A stretch of DNA of 64,000 bases from Paraphaeosphaeria minitans (taxonomy: Eukaryota; Ascomycota; Dothideomycetes; Pleosporales; Didymosphaeriaceae): contig WJXW01000011.1 in assembly GCA_015832175.1 (NCBI GenBank), positions 1,178,001 through 1,242,000 on the forward strand, written 5' to 3'. The translations under genes were made by a program, and so were the position numbers. Position 1 is the stretch's first letter. Every line of letters starts with the position of its first letter. Of the stretch, positions 26,976-37,502 are shown piece by piece. The notes beneath the pieces are model-generated. The model made no database searches, was not told where the DNA came from, and worked only from the letters and a program-made list of their open reading frames with translations.

Positions 26976-28050
26976 ATGGCTCCTAAAGTTACATAAGCTA
27001 CTAGTAGGGGGTAGACTTTACCTAAAGCCCCTAAAGGCAGCAAAGAGCCTTTTACCTAGTATATAGGAGGAGAGCTAGTAATGTGTAACTTAAGTCTACT
27101 TTTAATACTTAAGTAGTGTATTCTAGTCACTAAAAAGAAGCATAATAAGCTTTACGCTATATATTAACTTTATGCCTTAGAAGATAAAATCTCTTAACTT
27201 AAAAGCATAAGCTAAACCCCTAGTATAGTAGCTACTACTAAGAATATTAAAATTATATTTACTAATATACATAAGCAGGACGCGCCTATAGCGTATATAG
27301 TAATATGTATTAAGTATACGCTTTAACCTAAGGACCCTATTAAAGATAGAGGTAAGAACGTTAAAGAGTATTATAAATTTTTTTATTTCTATAAAATAGC
27401 CTTTCGCCTCCTACTATAAGAATTTTTGCGAGATATAGATAGGGTTATCTAGGTAATATAGTACTTTATAGGCGACCTAAAAGAACTATAGTATACACAC
27501 TATAAGCGTACCTTTAAAGCTAAAGGAAAAACACCTACTTAGAAGTACTTAAAATAGTATATATTTAACTTACTTTTAGACCTAGTAAATTATAGCCTAA
27601 AAGTAGCTATAGTGTATACTTAGGTAATATAGTAAAAAAACTAAACTATTCGCTCCTTTATAACCTACCTTAATATCTTTAAAAATTAACTTACACTTTA
27701 TACTAAAGAGTAAAAAGTGTAGCACCTTTTCTCTAAGCTTAAACCTAAGCTATAGAGGGCTATTACTAACTACTATTAGGTGCCTGTAACTAGGGAAGAC
27801 TTTATTACTTTAGGCTCTACGCTTAAGCGAAAACTGCGCTATATACCTATAATATATAAGTTAAGCCTACGTTATATATTAAAGAAATCTAAGAATACTA
27901 CGCTAACCTGCTAAATATCTAAAAGTAATAGTAAGACCTAGGATAAGAAAAGTGTTACCTGCTATAAGTGCTCTAAAACTAGCTACTATACTAATAAATA
28001 TAGAGGTAGAAATCTAAATTAGATTCCTATATAAGTAAACTATACAGGAA
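26976..28050 (+). pseudogene. G2 gag remnant
   Basis: Starts with ATG (MAPKV..) 28 bases after the LTR. A long degraded helical region is followed by a CCHC zinc knuckle at 27,960-28,001 in which CYKC is intact, but the expected His and last Cys read Tyr. More than twenty in-frame stops, mostly TAG, are consistent with CAG-to-TAG change. Nucleocapsid role of the parent protein is known for the family. Confidence 0.8.
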
Positions 28051-31000
28051 AAGGCTAAGCTTTACCTATAATCTAGATACAGCAAGGCGCCTACTAATTT
28101 ATATTTTACTAGCTATAAAGCGTATGTGTAGTATAGCTAGGAATATAGGCTTAGAGAGGGAACTTTGAATAATTCTTAACTTATAAGCTAATATTAGCCT
28201 AATTAGCTAGATTATTACTATTAAAATAAACTTAAAGCCTATTAAAGGGGCTAAGCTTACTAAACTAGAATAGATTAGGGCCTAAAAGTAGAGCACTTAT
28301 ACTGCCTATACGCTTTAGATACATATTATAGATAATATAGGGGTAGAGCGTAGGATAAAAACTACTATCTATAGCGTTAATAAGGAAGGGATCCCCTTTC
28401 TACTTAGTAACCTCTTTTTATAAGAAGGTAATATCTACCTTAATTATAGCTTATAAACATAACGCTAGGGCTATACTATAGCTTTAATATAGCTTATTAC
28501 TATAAGGGACTTTAAAGATAATATAAAGTATACTAGCTTAGATTTATTTCTTTTAGGGGTCTTATAGATAACTAGTTTAAGCTTAGAGCACTTAGCGTGT
28601 ATTAATAACGTACGCGTAGTATAAATACTATATATTCTTAATATATTACGTAAATATAGTAATGTATTTAATAAAGAAGTAGCGTTTACTTTACTAAATT
28701 TTAAAGAATCTAATTATACTATCCCTATTCTAGAGGGAAAGGGACCTCCTTATAGACTACTTAATAATTTCTTAGAGCAGGAACTTAAGGTACTTTAGAA
28801 GTATCTAGAAAATACCTTAAAAAAGGGATAGATTAGGCATAGCACTAGCCTAGCTAGAGTATTAATTCTATTTACCTTTAAGAAAAATAGTATACTGCGG
28901 CTTTATATAAATAATTAGGGTCTTAATATAATTACTATTAAGGATTATTACCTACTACTTTTAGTTAGAGAAACACTTAACCGCCTATTAGGCGTATACT
29001 ACTATATAACCCTTAATCTTTATAACACCTACTATAGAATTTAGATCTAGATAGGAGATACGTAGAAAACTATAATTTAAACTTATTATAGCTACTTTAA
29101 ATACCTAGTAATGCTATTTAGCTTAACTAATACCTCTACAAGCTTCTACCTATATATTAATAAGGCACTAGCACTATATCTAGATTATATATATATTATA
29201 TATCTAGATAATATACTTATCTATACCTATAATAAGGATCTTATGTTTTATAAGCGCACTGTTTACGCTATACTTAAATTACTATATAAAACTAAACTTT
29301 TTATTAATTTAACTAAGTACATATTTGCCTTAGGTAAAGTCTACTTCCTTAGTTTTATTATAACTACGTAAGAAATCTACGCTAATCCTATATGTATAGG
29401 AACTATTATAGAATAGCTATAGCTAACTAGTATCTAAGAGCTCTAGTTATTTCTAGGCCTTATAAACTTCTATAGGTAATTTATTAAGGTATATATATAA
29501 GAGACTGCTCCTCTCTTAAACCTACTTAAGAAGAACTAAGTGTTCTAATTCTTAGTAAAGGCTAATAATACTTTTAAAATACTTAAAACGCGCTTTTTAA
29601 GTGCGCCTATTTTACGCCACTTTAACTTTATACTACTAATCTAATTAGAGACTAACGCATTGACTTTTATAATATATAGTATTCTTTTATAGCTATTTAA
29701 GGACTAGAAGTAGTACCTAGTTACTTTTATATTAAAGAAACTTTAAGCTGTAGAGCTAAATTATAAGGTATATAACTTTACGCTCCTTACTATTATTCAC
29801 TACTTTAAGTAATAGAGATATTATCTAGATAGCATATAGTACATAATTTAAGTGCTAAGTAACTATAATAACCTATATAGTATACGCGCTGTATAGAAGC
29901 TAAACCTATAATAAGTATAATAGCTAATATACCTAGTAGCTTTTAATTTTAAAGTAAAACACTACCTAGGGAAAACAAACCTAGTTAATAAACTATTAAG
30001 GAAGGTAGATTACGTATAGAAGAACCTATTACTAACCTATTTATTACCTACCCTACAGAACAAAATACTATAGAGGACTAAGCATAGTAGAGTAAGTAGA
30101 TCTATAAATAAGTTAAGCTTATTAGGCGTATATAAGACGTATATTACTAATATTTATAAAGCTATAAAGGTCCCTACTACTAGTGCTATAATATACACGC
30201 TATACGTACTACGCTTACTAGCTAAAGTATTAGTTAGTAGTAAACCTATAATAAAAGAGTCTAACCTTATTACTAAAGTTTAGCAGCTTTAGTAAAGGGA
30301 CACCTTTACTATTAAGCGTATTACTAGCTTAAGGCGTAAAAGAAGCACTTAAAGTAGTAGTAAAGTATAAGTATAGCGCCTAAATAAAATATAAGTTCTA
30401 AGGTATAATAGTAGATTATACATCCTAGATAAACTAGTAATTAGGTAGAAGATTTTGTTCTAGCACTATAACATATATACAGTAGGCCACTTTAGTGTAC
30501 GTAGAACATTTAAGGCTATTAAAAAGACCTACTATTAGCCTCTTATAGATTAACATGTTTAGAAGTATATAAGGACTTATACTATTTACTAAAGGAGTAA
30601 AGCTCTAAGGTATAGTAAGTATAGCTAGCTATTACCTTTTCTAATGCTAAAGGATATCTTTAAGGAAGTTTTACTAGACTTTATAACTAAATTTCTACTA
30701 GTAAAGGATTAAGGTAGCTGCGCTTTTAATATAATTTTTATAATTATATACTACTTCTCTAAGATAGCTATCTATATCCCTATATAGAAAATATAGGATA
30801 TAAAGGAATTTATAGAAGCCTACGTTTAAAAGGTTATTTTAAAGTTTAGTATTTAGAAAGGTATTATATCTAATAGAGGCTCTACCTTTACCTCTACTTT
30901 TTAGGCAGAAATATACTACTAACTATAGGTAAAGCGTAGGCTTAGCACTACTTTCTACTCTTAAATAAATAGGTAAATAGAGCGCTAGAATTAGACGCTT

Positions 31001-31990
31001 AAATAATACCTTTATATATTTATTATATCTTTATAAATAAACTAGGTTAAACTACTCCTAATAGCTTAACTTATATACAATAACACTATGTATAATTTAA
31101 TAAAAATAACACTTTTCTATACTATATATAGTAAGCACCCTATCCTTACTACACCTCCTATAAATAGTAGGCTAGAGGGGGAGCTACTAGATATAGTTAA
31201 GAGAGTATAATATATATATAGTACACGCGTATTACTTATAAAGTACCTACGTTTAGTATAAGAGTATTAGAGCTAGTATTATAATAAAAAGTATAAGTAA
31301 GAGTTATTCTAGAGAGGTGACTTAGTCCTACTTAGCATAAAGAATATATATATACCTTAATAACTAAGTAAAAAGCTATTAAGGAAATTTATTAGGCCCT
31401 TCTAAGTGTAGAACGTAATTAGAACGTAGGTATACTACCTACTCCTCCTACTATACTATTATATTTATAATGTATTTTGTCCGTACAGTGGATCGTACAA
31501 GTAGCACTAAGTGAAGTGGGGCCCTGCCTGCCTGTGGGGGCCCGCGCAATGGCCCACTGCTTAGGGCAGCGCCAAGAGGCAGAGAGTTCATAAGGTCCTT
31601 AGTGCCCCTTTGTACGATAGACTAGACGTAATTAATTAAACCTACTTCTCACCCTTTGCACGATAGTATACTATTAACCCTCAAATGCTTAATTGCAGAT
31701 TAAGCCAAACCTATATATTTTATATTTCCCTTCTTAAATAATAGAAACTAAGGCTAGGAGTAGAAGATATTAACACCTAACTACTAAAGGTTATACCTAA
31801 AGGAAAAGAAGCCTAAGAAATAAAAGAAATCCTAGCTAAGTAAATAAGAAAGGGGTAAAAGTAATACCTACTTTACTAGAAAGGCTATAATAAAACTTAG
31901 AATACCTAGATTCTAGAGTTGGACTTTAAAGATATAAATAACTTAGTTTAAACTTTTAAAGGGAAAAGAGCTACGTATATAAAGAAAAGG
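28050..31990 (+). pseudogene. G2 pol remnant (protease, RT, RNase H, integrase, chromodomain)
   Basis: RT frame 28,960-29,370 includes ETLNRLLG, a SLTN..TSFYLYINKAL segment and YLDNILIYT (29,201-29,227; catalytic D to N). RNase H spans about 29,450-30,050. Integrase spans about 30,380-31,000, with a GHFSVRRT zinc-region segment and DFIT and SNRGSTF around the catalytic aspartates. The C-terminal GDLVLLS segment lies at about 31,310. A chromodomain (EV.EILA..RKGQ.QYLLYWKGY) lies at about 31,805-31,930, after the solo LTR insertion at 31,478. Confidence 0.85.
31478..31715 (+). repeat. Solo LTR (238 bp), lightly mutated, inside G2 pol
   Basis: TGTCCGTACAG..CCAAACCTATA with TSD TATTT at 31,473-31,477 and 31,716-31,720. 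It is GC-rich relative to its surroundings. An inverted copy of equal length is at 1,556-1,793. It lies between the integrase C-terminus and the chromodomain. Confidence 0.93.
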
Positions 31991-32689
31991 TAAAAAATTT
32001 AATAAAAGTATATAGAATATAAATATAACGTATATTATTATAAAGCACTATAGCTTATAGAGCACTTATAGCTTATTAAGAGTATCTACTTAAAGCCTAT
32101 AAGCTAGCTTCTAAAACGTAATCTAACTAAACTATACGCTGCCTACGCCCCCTCTACTTATTATTTTTATAATCTTTACTATTTTTACTATTCTTACCTA
32201 CTACATCTTTAGTAGTAACCTCCTCTCTACTCTTTTTATTACTATTATCTAAGTTACCTTTATTATAGCAAAAAGTAGACGCTAGATTAACTTAGAGTAA
32301 GCTATTAGTATACATTTTAAGTATAGTAAAGGTGTAAACTTACTATTTACTATATAAGGGGAATAACTACTTTAAGAGTATTAGTAATTTAACGCTACTC
32401 TACTAGGATTAAGTCTAGATACTAAGGGCTAGTAGTAAGCACTTAGGTTACTATACCTATAAGTGTACTAATATAAGCTATAATACGCTAGTAGTTAGCT
32501 AGCTCTAAGTTAAATTACTTTTAGTAATAAGCTAGTTTTAAGCCTACTACTTTTATATATTTATCTGTCTTACGCTACCTATCTAGGTTCTCTATAACTA
32601 TAATATAGTAGTAGTTACAAAGAATATATAGGCGATTAAGGCGCCTATTTATTACTTTTAGTACTTATAAATATTAGCTAAAGCGTATA

Positions 32690-33000
32690 TATAGCGCGTA
32701 ACTCTAGATATACTAAGTTATAGCCTTTGCAATTACCATTAATATAATAGTTATAGTACTTATTTTTATTTTTTATATAGTTCTTAAAAAGCTTTACTAA
32801 GTTTTACGTATAGCGTATATAAGTTATAAGTACTACGTTATAGTTTATATACTTAGTATCTCTACTAAACGCGAAGATAGCAGCACTACGTAGGTTAGAC
32901 TTCTTAATATACTTAGGCACTAGGTAGTATAGCATCTTAAATAATTAAGGAAGTTATTTAAAAGTTAAGCGCTTTGTCTATACTAAGAATATAGTAGTTA
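32690..33000 (-). pseudogene. G2 convergent cysteine-rich accessory ORF remnant
   Basis: The minus-strand frame, tail to tail with pol, begins near 33,000 with a degraded start (IDKALN..). It keeps several cysteines of the cluster shared with G1 and G3. Comparison of the three copies gives a two-part cysteine pattern, C-x2-C-x6-C then C-x7-C-x2-C-x7-C. The downstream part is too degraded to read. Confidence 0.5.
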
Positions 33001-33027
33001 TATATTATGTAGGTGGAGAGCACATAA

Positions 33028-33242
33028 TGTAACGGGTAGATTATAATATTATTGTGGTGTTATGGTATCTAGCGCCAAGGACTTATAGAGGGCCTGTGCG
33101 CTAAGCGAGCTAGCTGCGCAAAACCTATGCTGCGCCCTAACTCCATACAAGATAAGTATTATTCTATTAATGCTACTAAGTTATCCTTTCACTGTCCTTT
33201 CTAGTGTGAAGCAAGTACTATTGCCTATAACTAGACCTCACA
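33028..33242 (+). repeat. Solo LTR of the G family, lightly mutated
   Basis: 215 bp TGTAACGGG..ACCTCACA with perfect TSD CATAA (33,023-33,027 and 33,243-33,247). The uninterrupted target is visible at 12,370 in G1. Confidence 0.93.
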
Positions 33243-33500
33243 CATAAAGATTAAAATAATATTAAGACTATATAGCCCTACTACCCTATATTATAAAAGG
33301 CTATAGTAAATAGAAAGAGTAGGAGCCTTATAATAATTAATACGCATAATACGTTTACAACGCGCACTATTTACTTATAATATACTATTATTACGTATAT
33401 AACACGCACTCCTATAGACACTCTTTTCCTTTCTTATAAAGTAAGGTTTTTATTAAGGCTATAGCATGCTGTAGAGGACTATAGCTAGAAGGGGAGGTTC

Positions 33501-33715
33501 TGTAATATATAGATTATAATATTGTTATAGTGTTGTGGTATCTAGCGCTAAAGACTTATAGAGGGCCTATACACTAAGTAAGCTAGCTGCGCAAAACCTA
33601 TACTACGCCCTAACTTTATATAAGATTAGTATTATTCTATTAATACTACTAAGTTATCCTTTTACTATCCTTTCTAGTGTAAAGTAAGTACTATTGCCTA
33701 TAACTAGACCTTATA
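33501..33715 (+). repeat. 3' LTR of chromovirus G2 (215 bp)
   Basis: Full-length G-family LTR containing the TACTACT heptamer missing from its 5' partner. Confidence 0.9.
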
Positions 33716-34634
33716 GCTTAACTACTAAGTTATAGGTACGTAGCGTAGGTTTTACTTAAGCGTAGAGCCTAAAGCGATAAATTCTTCCCTAGTTATATGC
33801 ATCTAATAGTAGTTAGTAATAGCCCTCTATAGCTTAGGTTTAGGCTTAGAGAAAAGGTGCTATACCCTTTACTCTTTAGTGTAAAGTATAAGTTAATTTT
33901 TAAGGATATTAAGGGAGGTTATAAAGAAGTAAATAGTTTAGCTTTTTTACTATATTACCTAGTATACGCTATAGCTACTTCTAGGCTGCAACTTACTAGG
34001 TCTAAAAGTAAGTTAAGTATATACTACTTAAAGTACTTTTAGGTAGGTGTTTTTCCTTTAGCTTTAAAGGTATGCTTATAATATATATACTATAGTTTTT
34101 TTAGGTTACTTATAAGGTACTATATTATCTAGATAACTTTATCTTTATTCTACACAAATTCTTATAGTAAGAGGCGAAAGGCCACTTTATAGAAATAAAA
34201 GAATTTATAATATTTTTTAAGGTTCTTACCTCTATATTTAATAGGGTCCTTAGGTTAAAGCACATGCTTAACCTATATTACTATATACACTATAGACGCG
34301 TCCTACTTATATGTATTAGTAGGTAGGAATCTAATATTTTTAGTAGTAGATACTACGCTAGGGGTTTAGCTTATACTTTTAAATTAGGAGATTTTATTTT
34401 CTAAGGTATAAAGTTAATATATAGCGCAAAGCTTATTACGCTTTTTTTAGTAACTAGAATATGCTACTTAAGTGTTAAAGGTAGGCTTAAGTTATATATT
34501 ACTAGTTCTCCTTTTATATACTAAGTAAGAGGGTCTTTATTACCTTTAGGGGCTTTAGGTAAAGTCTACCCCCTACTAGTAGCTTATATAACTCTAGGAG
34601 CTATCCTTAGACGATTAGAGATAAAGTATTATTA
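33716..34634 (-). pseudogene. G3 gag, N-terminal part
   Basis: Inverted match to 26,948-27,870 of G2, from the leader to the middle of gag, cut by the G2 insertion. The gag start codon reads ATA instead of ATG. The ORF-like stretch at 33,857-34,042 on the plus strand is a shadow. Confidence 0.8.
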
Positions 34635-34842
34635 TATAAGGTCTAGTTATAGGCAATGGTATTTACTTTACACTAGAAAGGATAGTAAAAGGATAACTTT
34701 TAATAGAATAATACTTATCTTATATAGAGTTAGGGCGTAGTATAGGTTTTACGCAGCTAGCTCGCTTAGCGTATAGGCCCTTTATAAGTCCTTAGCGCTA
34801 GATACTATAACACTATAATAATATTATAATCTACCTATTACA
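34635..34842 (-). repeat. 5' LTR of chromovirus G3 (208 bp)
   Basis: Inverted G-family LTR with the 7-bp deletion also seen in the 5' LTR of G2. It is followed on its strand by the gag leader. Confidence 0.88.
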
Positions 34843-36439
34843 CTATTAGTGTATTTAGAAAAAATTTTACTATATTTTATTAGAAGAGCTTTAGGTCTTA
34901 AACTACTATAGTAGCTATAGCTATATATAAAGACTACGTAGTAAGTGTTATAGTGTATATAGCGTTTAGTAAGCTCTTATCTTATAGGTTACTATATATA
35001 ACTCTATATATCTTACACTTTAAAAACTATTTATCTTTATTTATTTTATAGGTTAATACCTATTTTAGAGGTAGTAGTCTAAGGCATTACTTAGAACGCT
35101 TAACCTTTATTTATATACACTTTACTATAAGCGTTTCCTATTCTCTCTATACTACTTATTATAATAAAACACTATATAAGTAAGTGCTAAAGGCTTTCTA
35201 ATTCTTTAGTAGTGTAGGACCTCTTTATAATAGATTTACACGTCCCTTTTTATTTATACTATAGTTACTACTACTAAATTAGTAGTAAGTAGAGGGTTAG
35301 TATTAATTATAAAAAGAAAGTATATATTCTAGAATACATTCTAGCGCTTATTTTAATAAGAAAGGTGTATAGTTTATTCTATATACTCTTCGAAAGGATC
35401 TTAAAAAAAATCTTTTCTTATCTATTTTCTTATCTAAATTTAGAGTATACGCTAGGGTTTTATAGTTACTAGGTTTCTTAATATAATATTAGGTTCTACT
35501 ATATAAGTAAGTATTACTTATACGCTTTTTCTTTAACTCTAGTGCACTTATAGTAGCAAAAGTTTATATATTTTTATATAAGCTATATATTATAGATTCT
35601 TATATAATTATAGTAAACATAATCCCTAGAGCTAAGAGCTTAGCAAGTTATTTACTAGTTATAGTATTCTTTATAATTAATTACTACTTCTGTTATACCT
35701 AGTATAGAGTGTATTTACTTACTACTTCTAAAAAGTCCTATATAGTAAACTGCCCTCATACATTTATTATTTAGTAGAATTTTATTTTTATATAAAGCAC
35801 GTGCTAATTATAGATCTACCTTTTTAGAAATTAGGTCTTCTAGTAAGCTCTATTAAGGTAATTATAATACTACTTATAAATAAAGGTAGCTATACTTACT
35901 AGAGATAGCGCTAGAAATAAGTATAATAATTATATAAGAGTTTATAAAGTAGGGTTATAGTTCTCTATAATTACTATTATTACTAGGGTAAGTAGCTCTA
36001 GATATACTATAGTATTAACTTACTTCTAAAGCTTCTAAATATAGTTATTATATACTTAATAGGTTTTTATATTTATATTTAATAGCTAAAGTGTATTCTT
36101 ATACTTAGCTCTATTTCCAGCGCTAATAGTCCTATTTAAGAGTTATAGCGTAAGTAGTATATTTTTACATAAAAAGTTTATATCTTTAGGGTAATTTAGG
36201 TCTATTTTATTTTATATATTAAAACTAAGCGCGTAGAACTATAGCTGTATATACTAGTTTAGCTAAAATGCTCTATTATTAAGAATATATATAAAAATAG
36301 CTATAAGAGAAGCTATAGTGTTTAGAGAGTAGCTTAGAAAAGATATTTTAATAAAAAAAACTACCTTAGTAGTATTTTTAAACTTATTTTAGTTATATAG
36401 AGAAAGCCTTTCTATATTTAGAAGCGCTAGGCTTATAAC
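34843..36439 (-). mobile_element. Internal part of a further LTR element (D), truncated
   Basis: It runs leftward from the LTR at 36,440-36,657, with a priming-site motif at 36,423-36,439. On the minus strand a degraded frame over 36,200-35,300 is rich in Lys, Leu, Ile and Gln, with a few His/Cys, but no diagnostic pol motif was found. Its left continuation is missing. The adjoining sequence at 34,842 is the G3 LTR, and the far side of G3 is a different element. Probably copia-like by its priming site (inference). Confidence 0.55.
36423..36439 (-). other. Primer-binding site of element D
   Basis: AGCGCTAGGCTTATAAC, the initiator-tRNA-fragment motif also found next to both copia 5' LTRs, directly abuts the LTR starting at 36,440. 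This fixes D on the minus strand with its 5' LTR on the right. Confidence 0.6.
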
Positions 36440-36657
36440 TATAGAAATAAACTAAAGATACTACTTAAGGGAATTAAGTGTATTATTACTTAATAGGAGA
36501 AGCCTGCTTAGTAGTGCGTCTTATATAGACCTAGTTTACATAAGGAAGTAGTAAGCTGAGTGAGAAGCTCGTAGTAGTCAGGTGATCACCTCTTAGGTGA
36601 TCGCCCTGTTCGTGTTGTAGGGCCTATGGCCCGTACCCGTATCCCATATGCGCCACA
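36440..36657 (-). repeat. 5' LTR of element D (218 bp)
   Basis: Matches 7,808-8,024 and 36,865-37,066. Flanks ATAAC and GGTAC differ, as expected for one LTR of a longer element. The left third is RIP-mutated and the right two thirds are nearly clean. Confidence 0.8.
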
Positions 36658-36864
36658 GGTACTAATTGCCAAAATCCGGCCTCAGACCGTACCGTATCCG
36701 TTGTACTACGTACCGTTGCGAGCGCTGAATGGATCGACGTTAAGGCAGAGTCAATCGTCGTATTGGATGCGAGCAGAAGATGCGACCCCTCGATCGATGA
36801 AGAGAGGTACGCCGTTGCATCTGATTCTAGAGGTCTCTGACAACGGCGCCCATCAATTGACATG
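36658..36864. other. Short unique GC-balanced segment between two LTR copies
   Basis: About 207 bp with no RIP signature and no recognisable gene or element. It marks the edge of the AT-rich block. Small overlapping ORFs on both strands lack any protein-like features. Confidence 0.5.
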
Positions 36865-37066
36865 TGTGGGGGTGAACTAAGGATACTGCTTAGGGTGATC
36901 AAGTGTATTGTCACTGAACAGGAGAAGCCTGCTCAGTAGTGCGTCTTATATAGACCTAGTTTACATAAGGAAGTAGTAAGCTGAGTGAGAAGCTCGTAGT
37001 AGTCAGGTGATCGCCCTGTTCGTGTTGTAGGGCCCATGGCCCTACCCGTATCCCATACGCGCCACA
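36865..37066 (-). repeat. Solo LTR (202 bp), unmutated
   Basis: TGTGGGGGTGAAC..GCGCCACA with perfect TSD ACATG (36,860-36,864 and 37,067-37,071). Same family as the element D LTR, lacking a 15-bp internal duplication. Its strand is inferred from element D. It ends 436 bp before the start codon of the CCCH gene. Confidence 0.92.
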
Positions 37067-37437
37067 ACATGGTACGTTGAATCTTCATCACATCCGCGAA
37101 TGACAAGCCTGGAGAGAATGGGATGGTTTTCAGTCGCTGTGAGCTTCTGAAAGCCGTTGTTTCCCAATGGGGGACCTTTCAGGAGCTCTGGGTATCGTTG
37201 TCTTAACGTTATTGTTTTCTTTGTTGTCGCTGATTGCTCTGCCTATATGCTTGTGCTGGATCGAGGCGGTGACGCCTGGTGCAGGTGGCGGCGTTTGCAG
37301 CTGTATTTCGGTGCGCTTCTAGAAGTTGGTGAAGGTGTTTGGCAGTACACGAAGTGAAAGCACGCTCACTTCACCTCAGTTGAAAGCGAGAGCTCTTGGC
37401 ACCTTACCACTGCGGGCGGGCAGGCGGGCTGGCAGCT

Positions 37438-37502
37438 CCTCCCTTTTCTTCTTTTTCTTTTTCTTCTACTTCTTCTCTTTCTCTTTCTCTTTCTCTTTCT
37501 TT
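37438..37502 (+). promoter_or_regulatory. Pyrimidine-rich leader of the CCCH gene
   Basis: An almost uninterrupted CT tract (repeats of CTTTCT) ends at the base before ATG 37,503. Such tracts are common just upstream of start codons in filamentous ascomycetes. This supports the chosen start over the upstream in-frame ATG at 37,326. The preceding stretch 37,072-37,437 holds no recognisable gene. Confidence 0.55.

Larger units (their letters stand above)
26740..33715 (+). mobile_element. Complete chromovirus G2 (Ty3/gypsy), inserted in G3 gag
   Basis: 5' LTR 26,740-26,947, gag from 26,976, pol to about 31,990, 3' UTR, 3' LTR 33,501-33,715. Flanks are TCTTA and GCTTA. When the element is removed, the two halves of G3 gag rejoin at that point. 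It carries two solo LTRs (31,478-31,715 and 33,028-33,242). The pol order protease-RT-RNase H-integrase and a C-terminal chromodomain place it among fungal chromoviruses. RIP-type changes break every frame. Confidence 0.9.
13882..34842 (-). mobile_element. Chromovirus G3, minus strand, split by nested insertions
   Basis: 5' LTR 34,635-34,842, gag 34,634-33,716 then 26,739-26,560, pol 26,560-22,600, convergent ORF and 3' UTR 22,490-21,889 and 14,645-14,097, 3' LTR 13,882-14,096. Insertions are copia A (14,646-21,888), a solo LTR (25,696-25,911) and chromovirus G2 (26,740-33,715). The pieces rejoin exactly when these are removed. The 5-bp flanks (AAACT left, CTATT right) do not match, so one end may have been rearranged. 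The RT catalytic motif near 25,180 reads YLNS. Confidence 0.8.

Noticed and set aside
33857..34042. 61-codon plus-strand ORF
   Set aside because: It lies antisense in the degraded gag of G3. It has no homology to the convergent accessory ORF and no conservation in G2.
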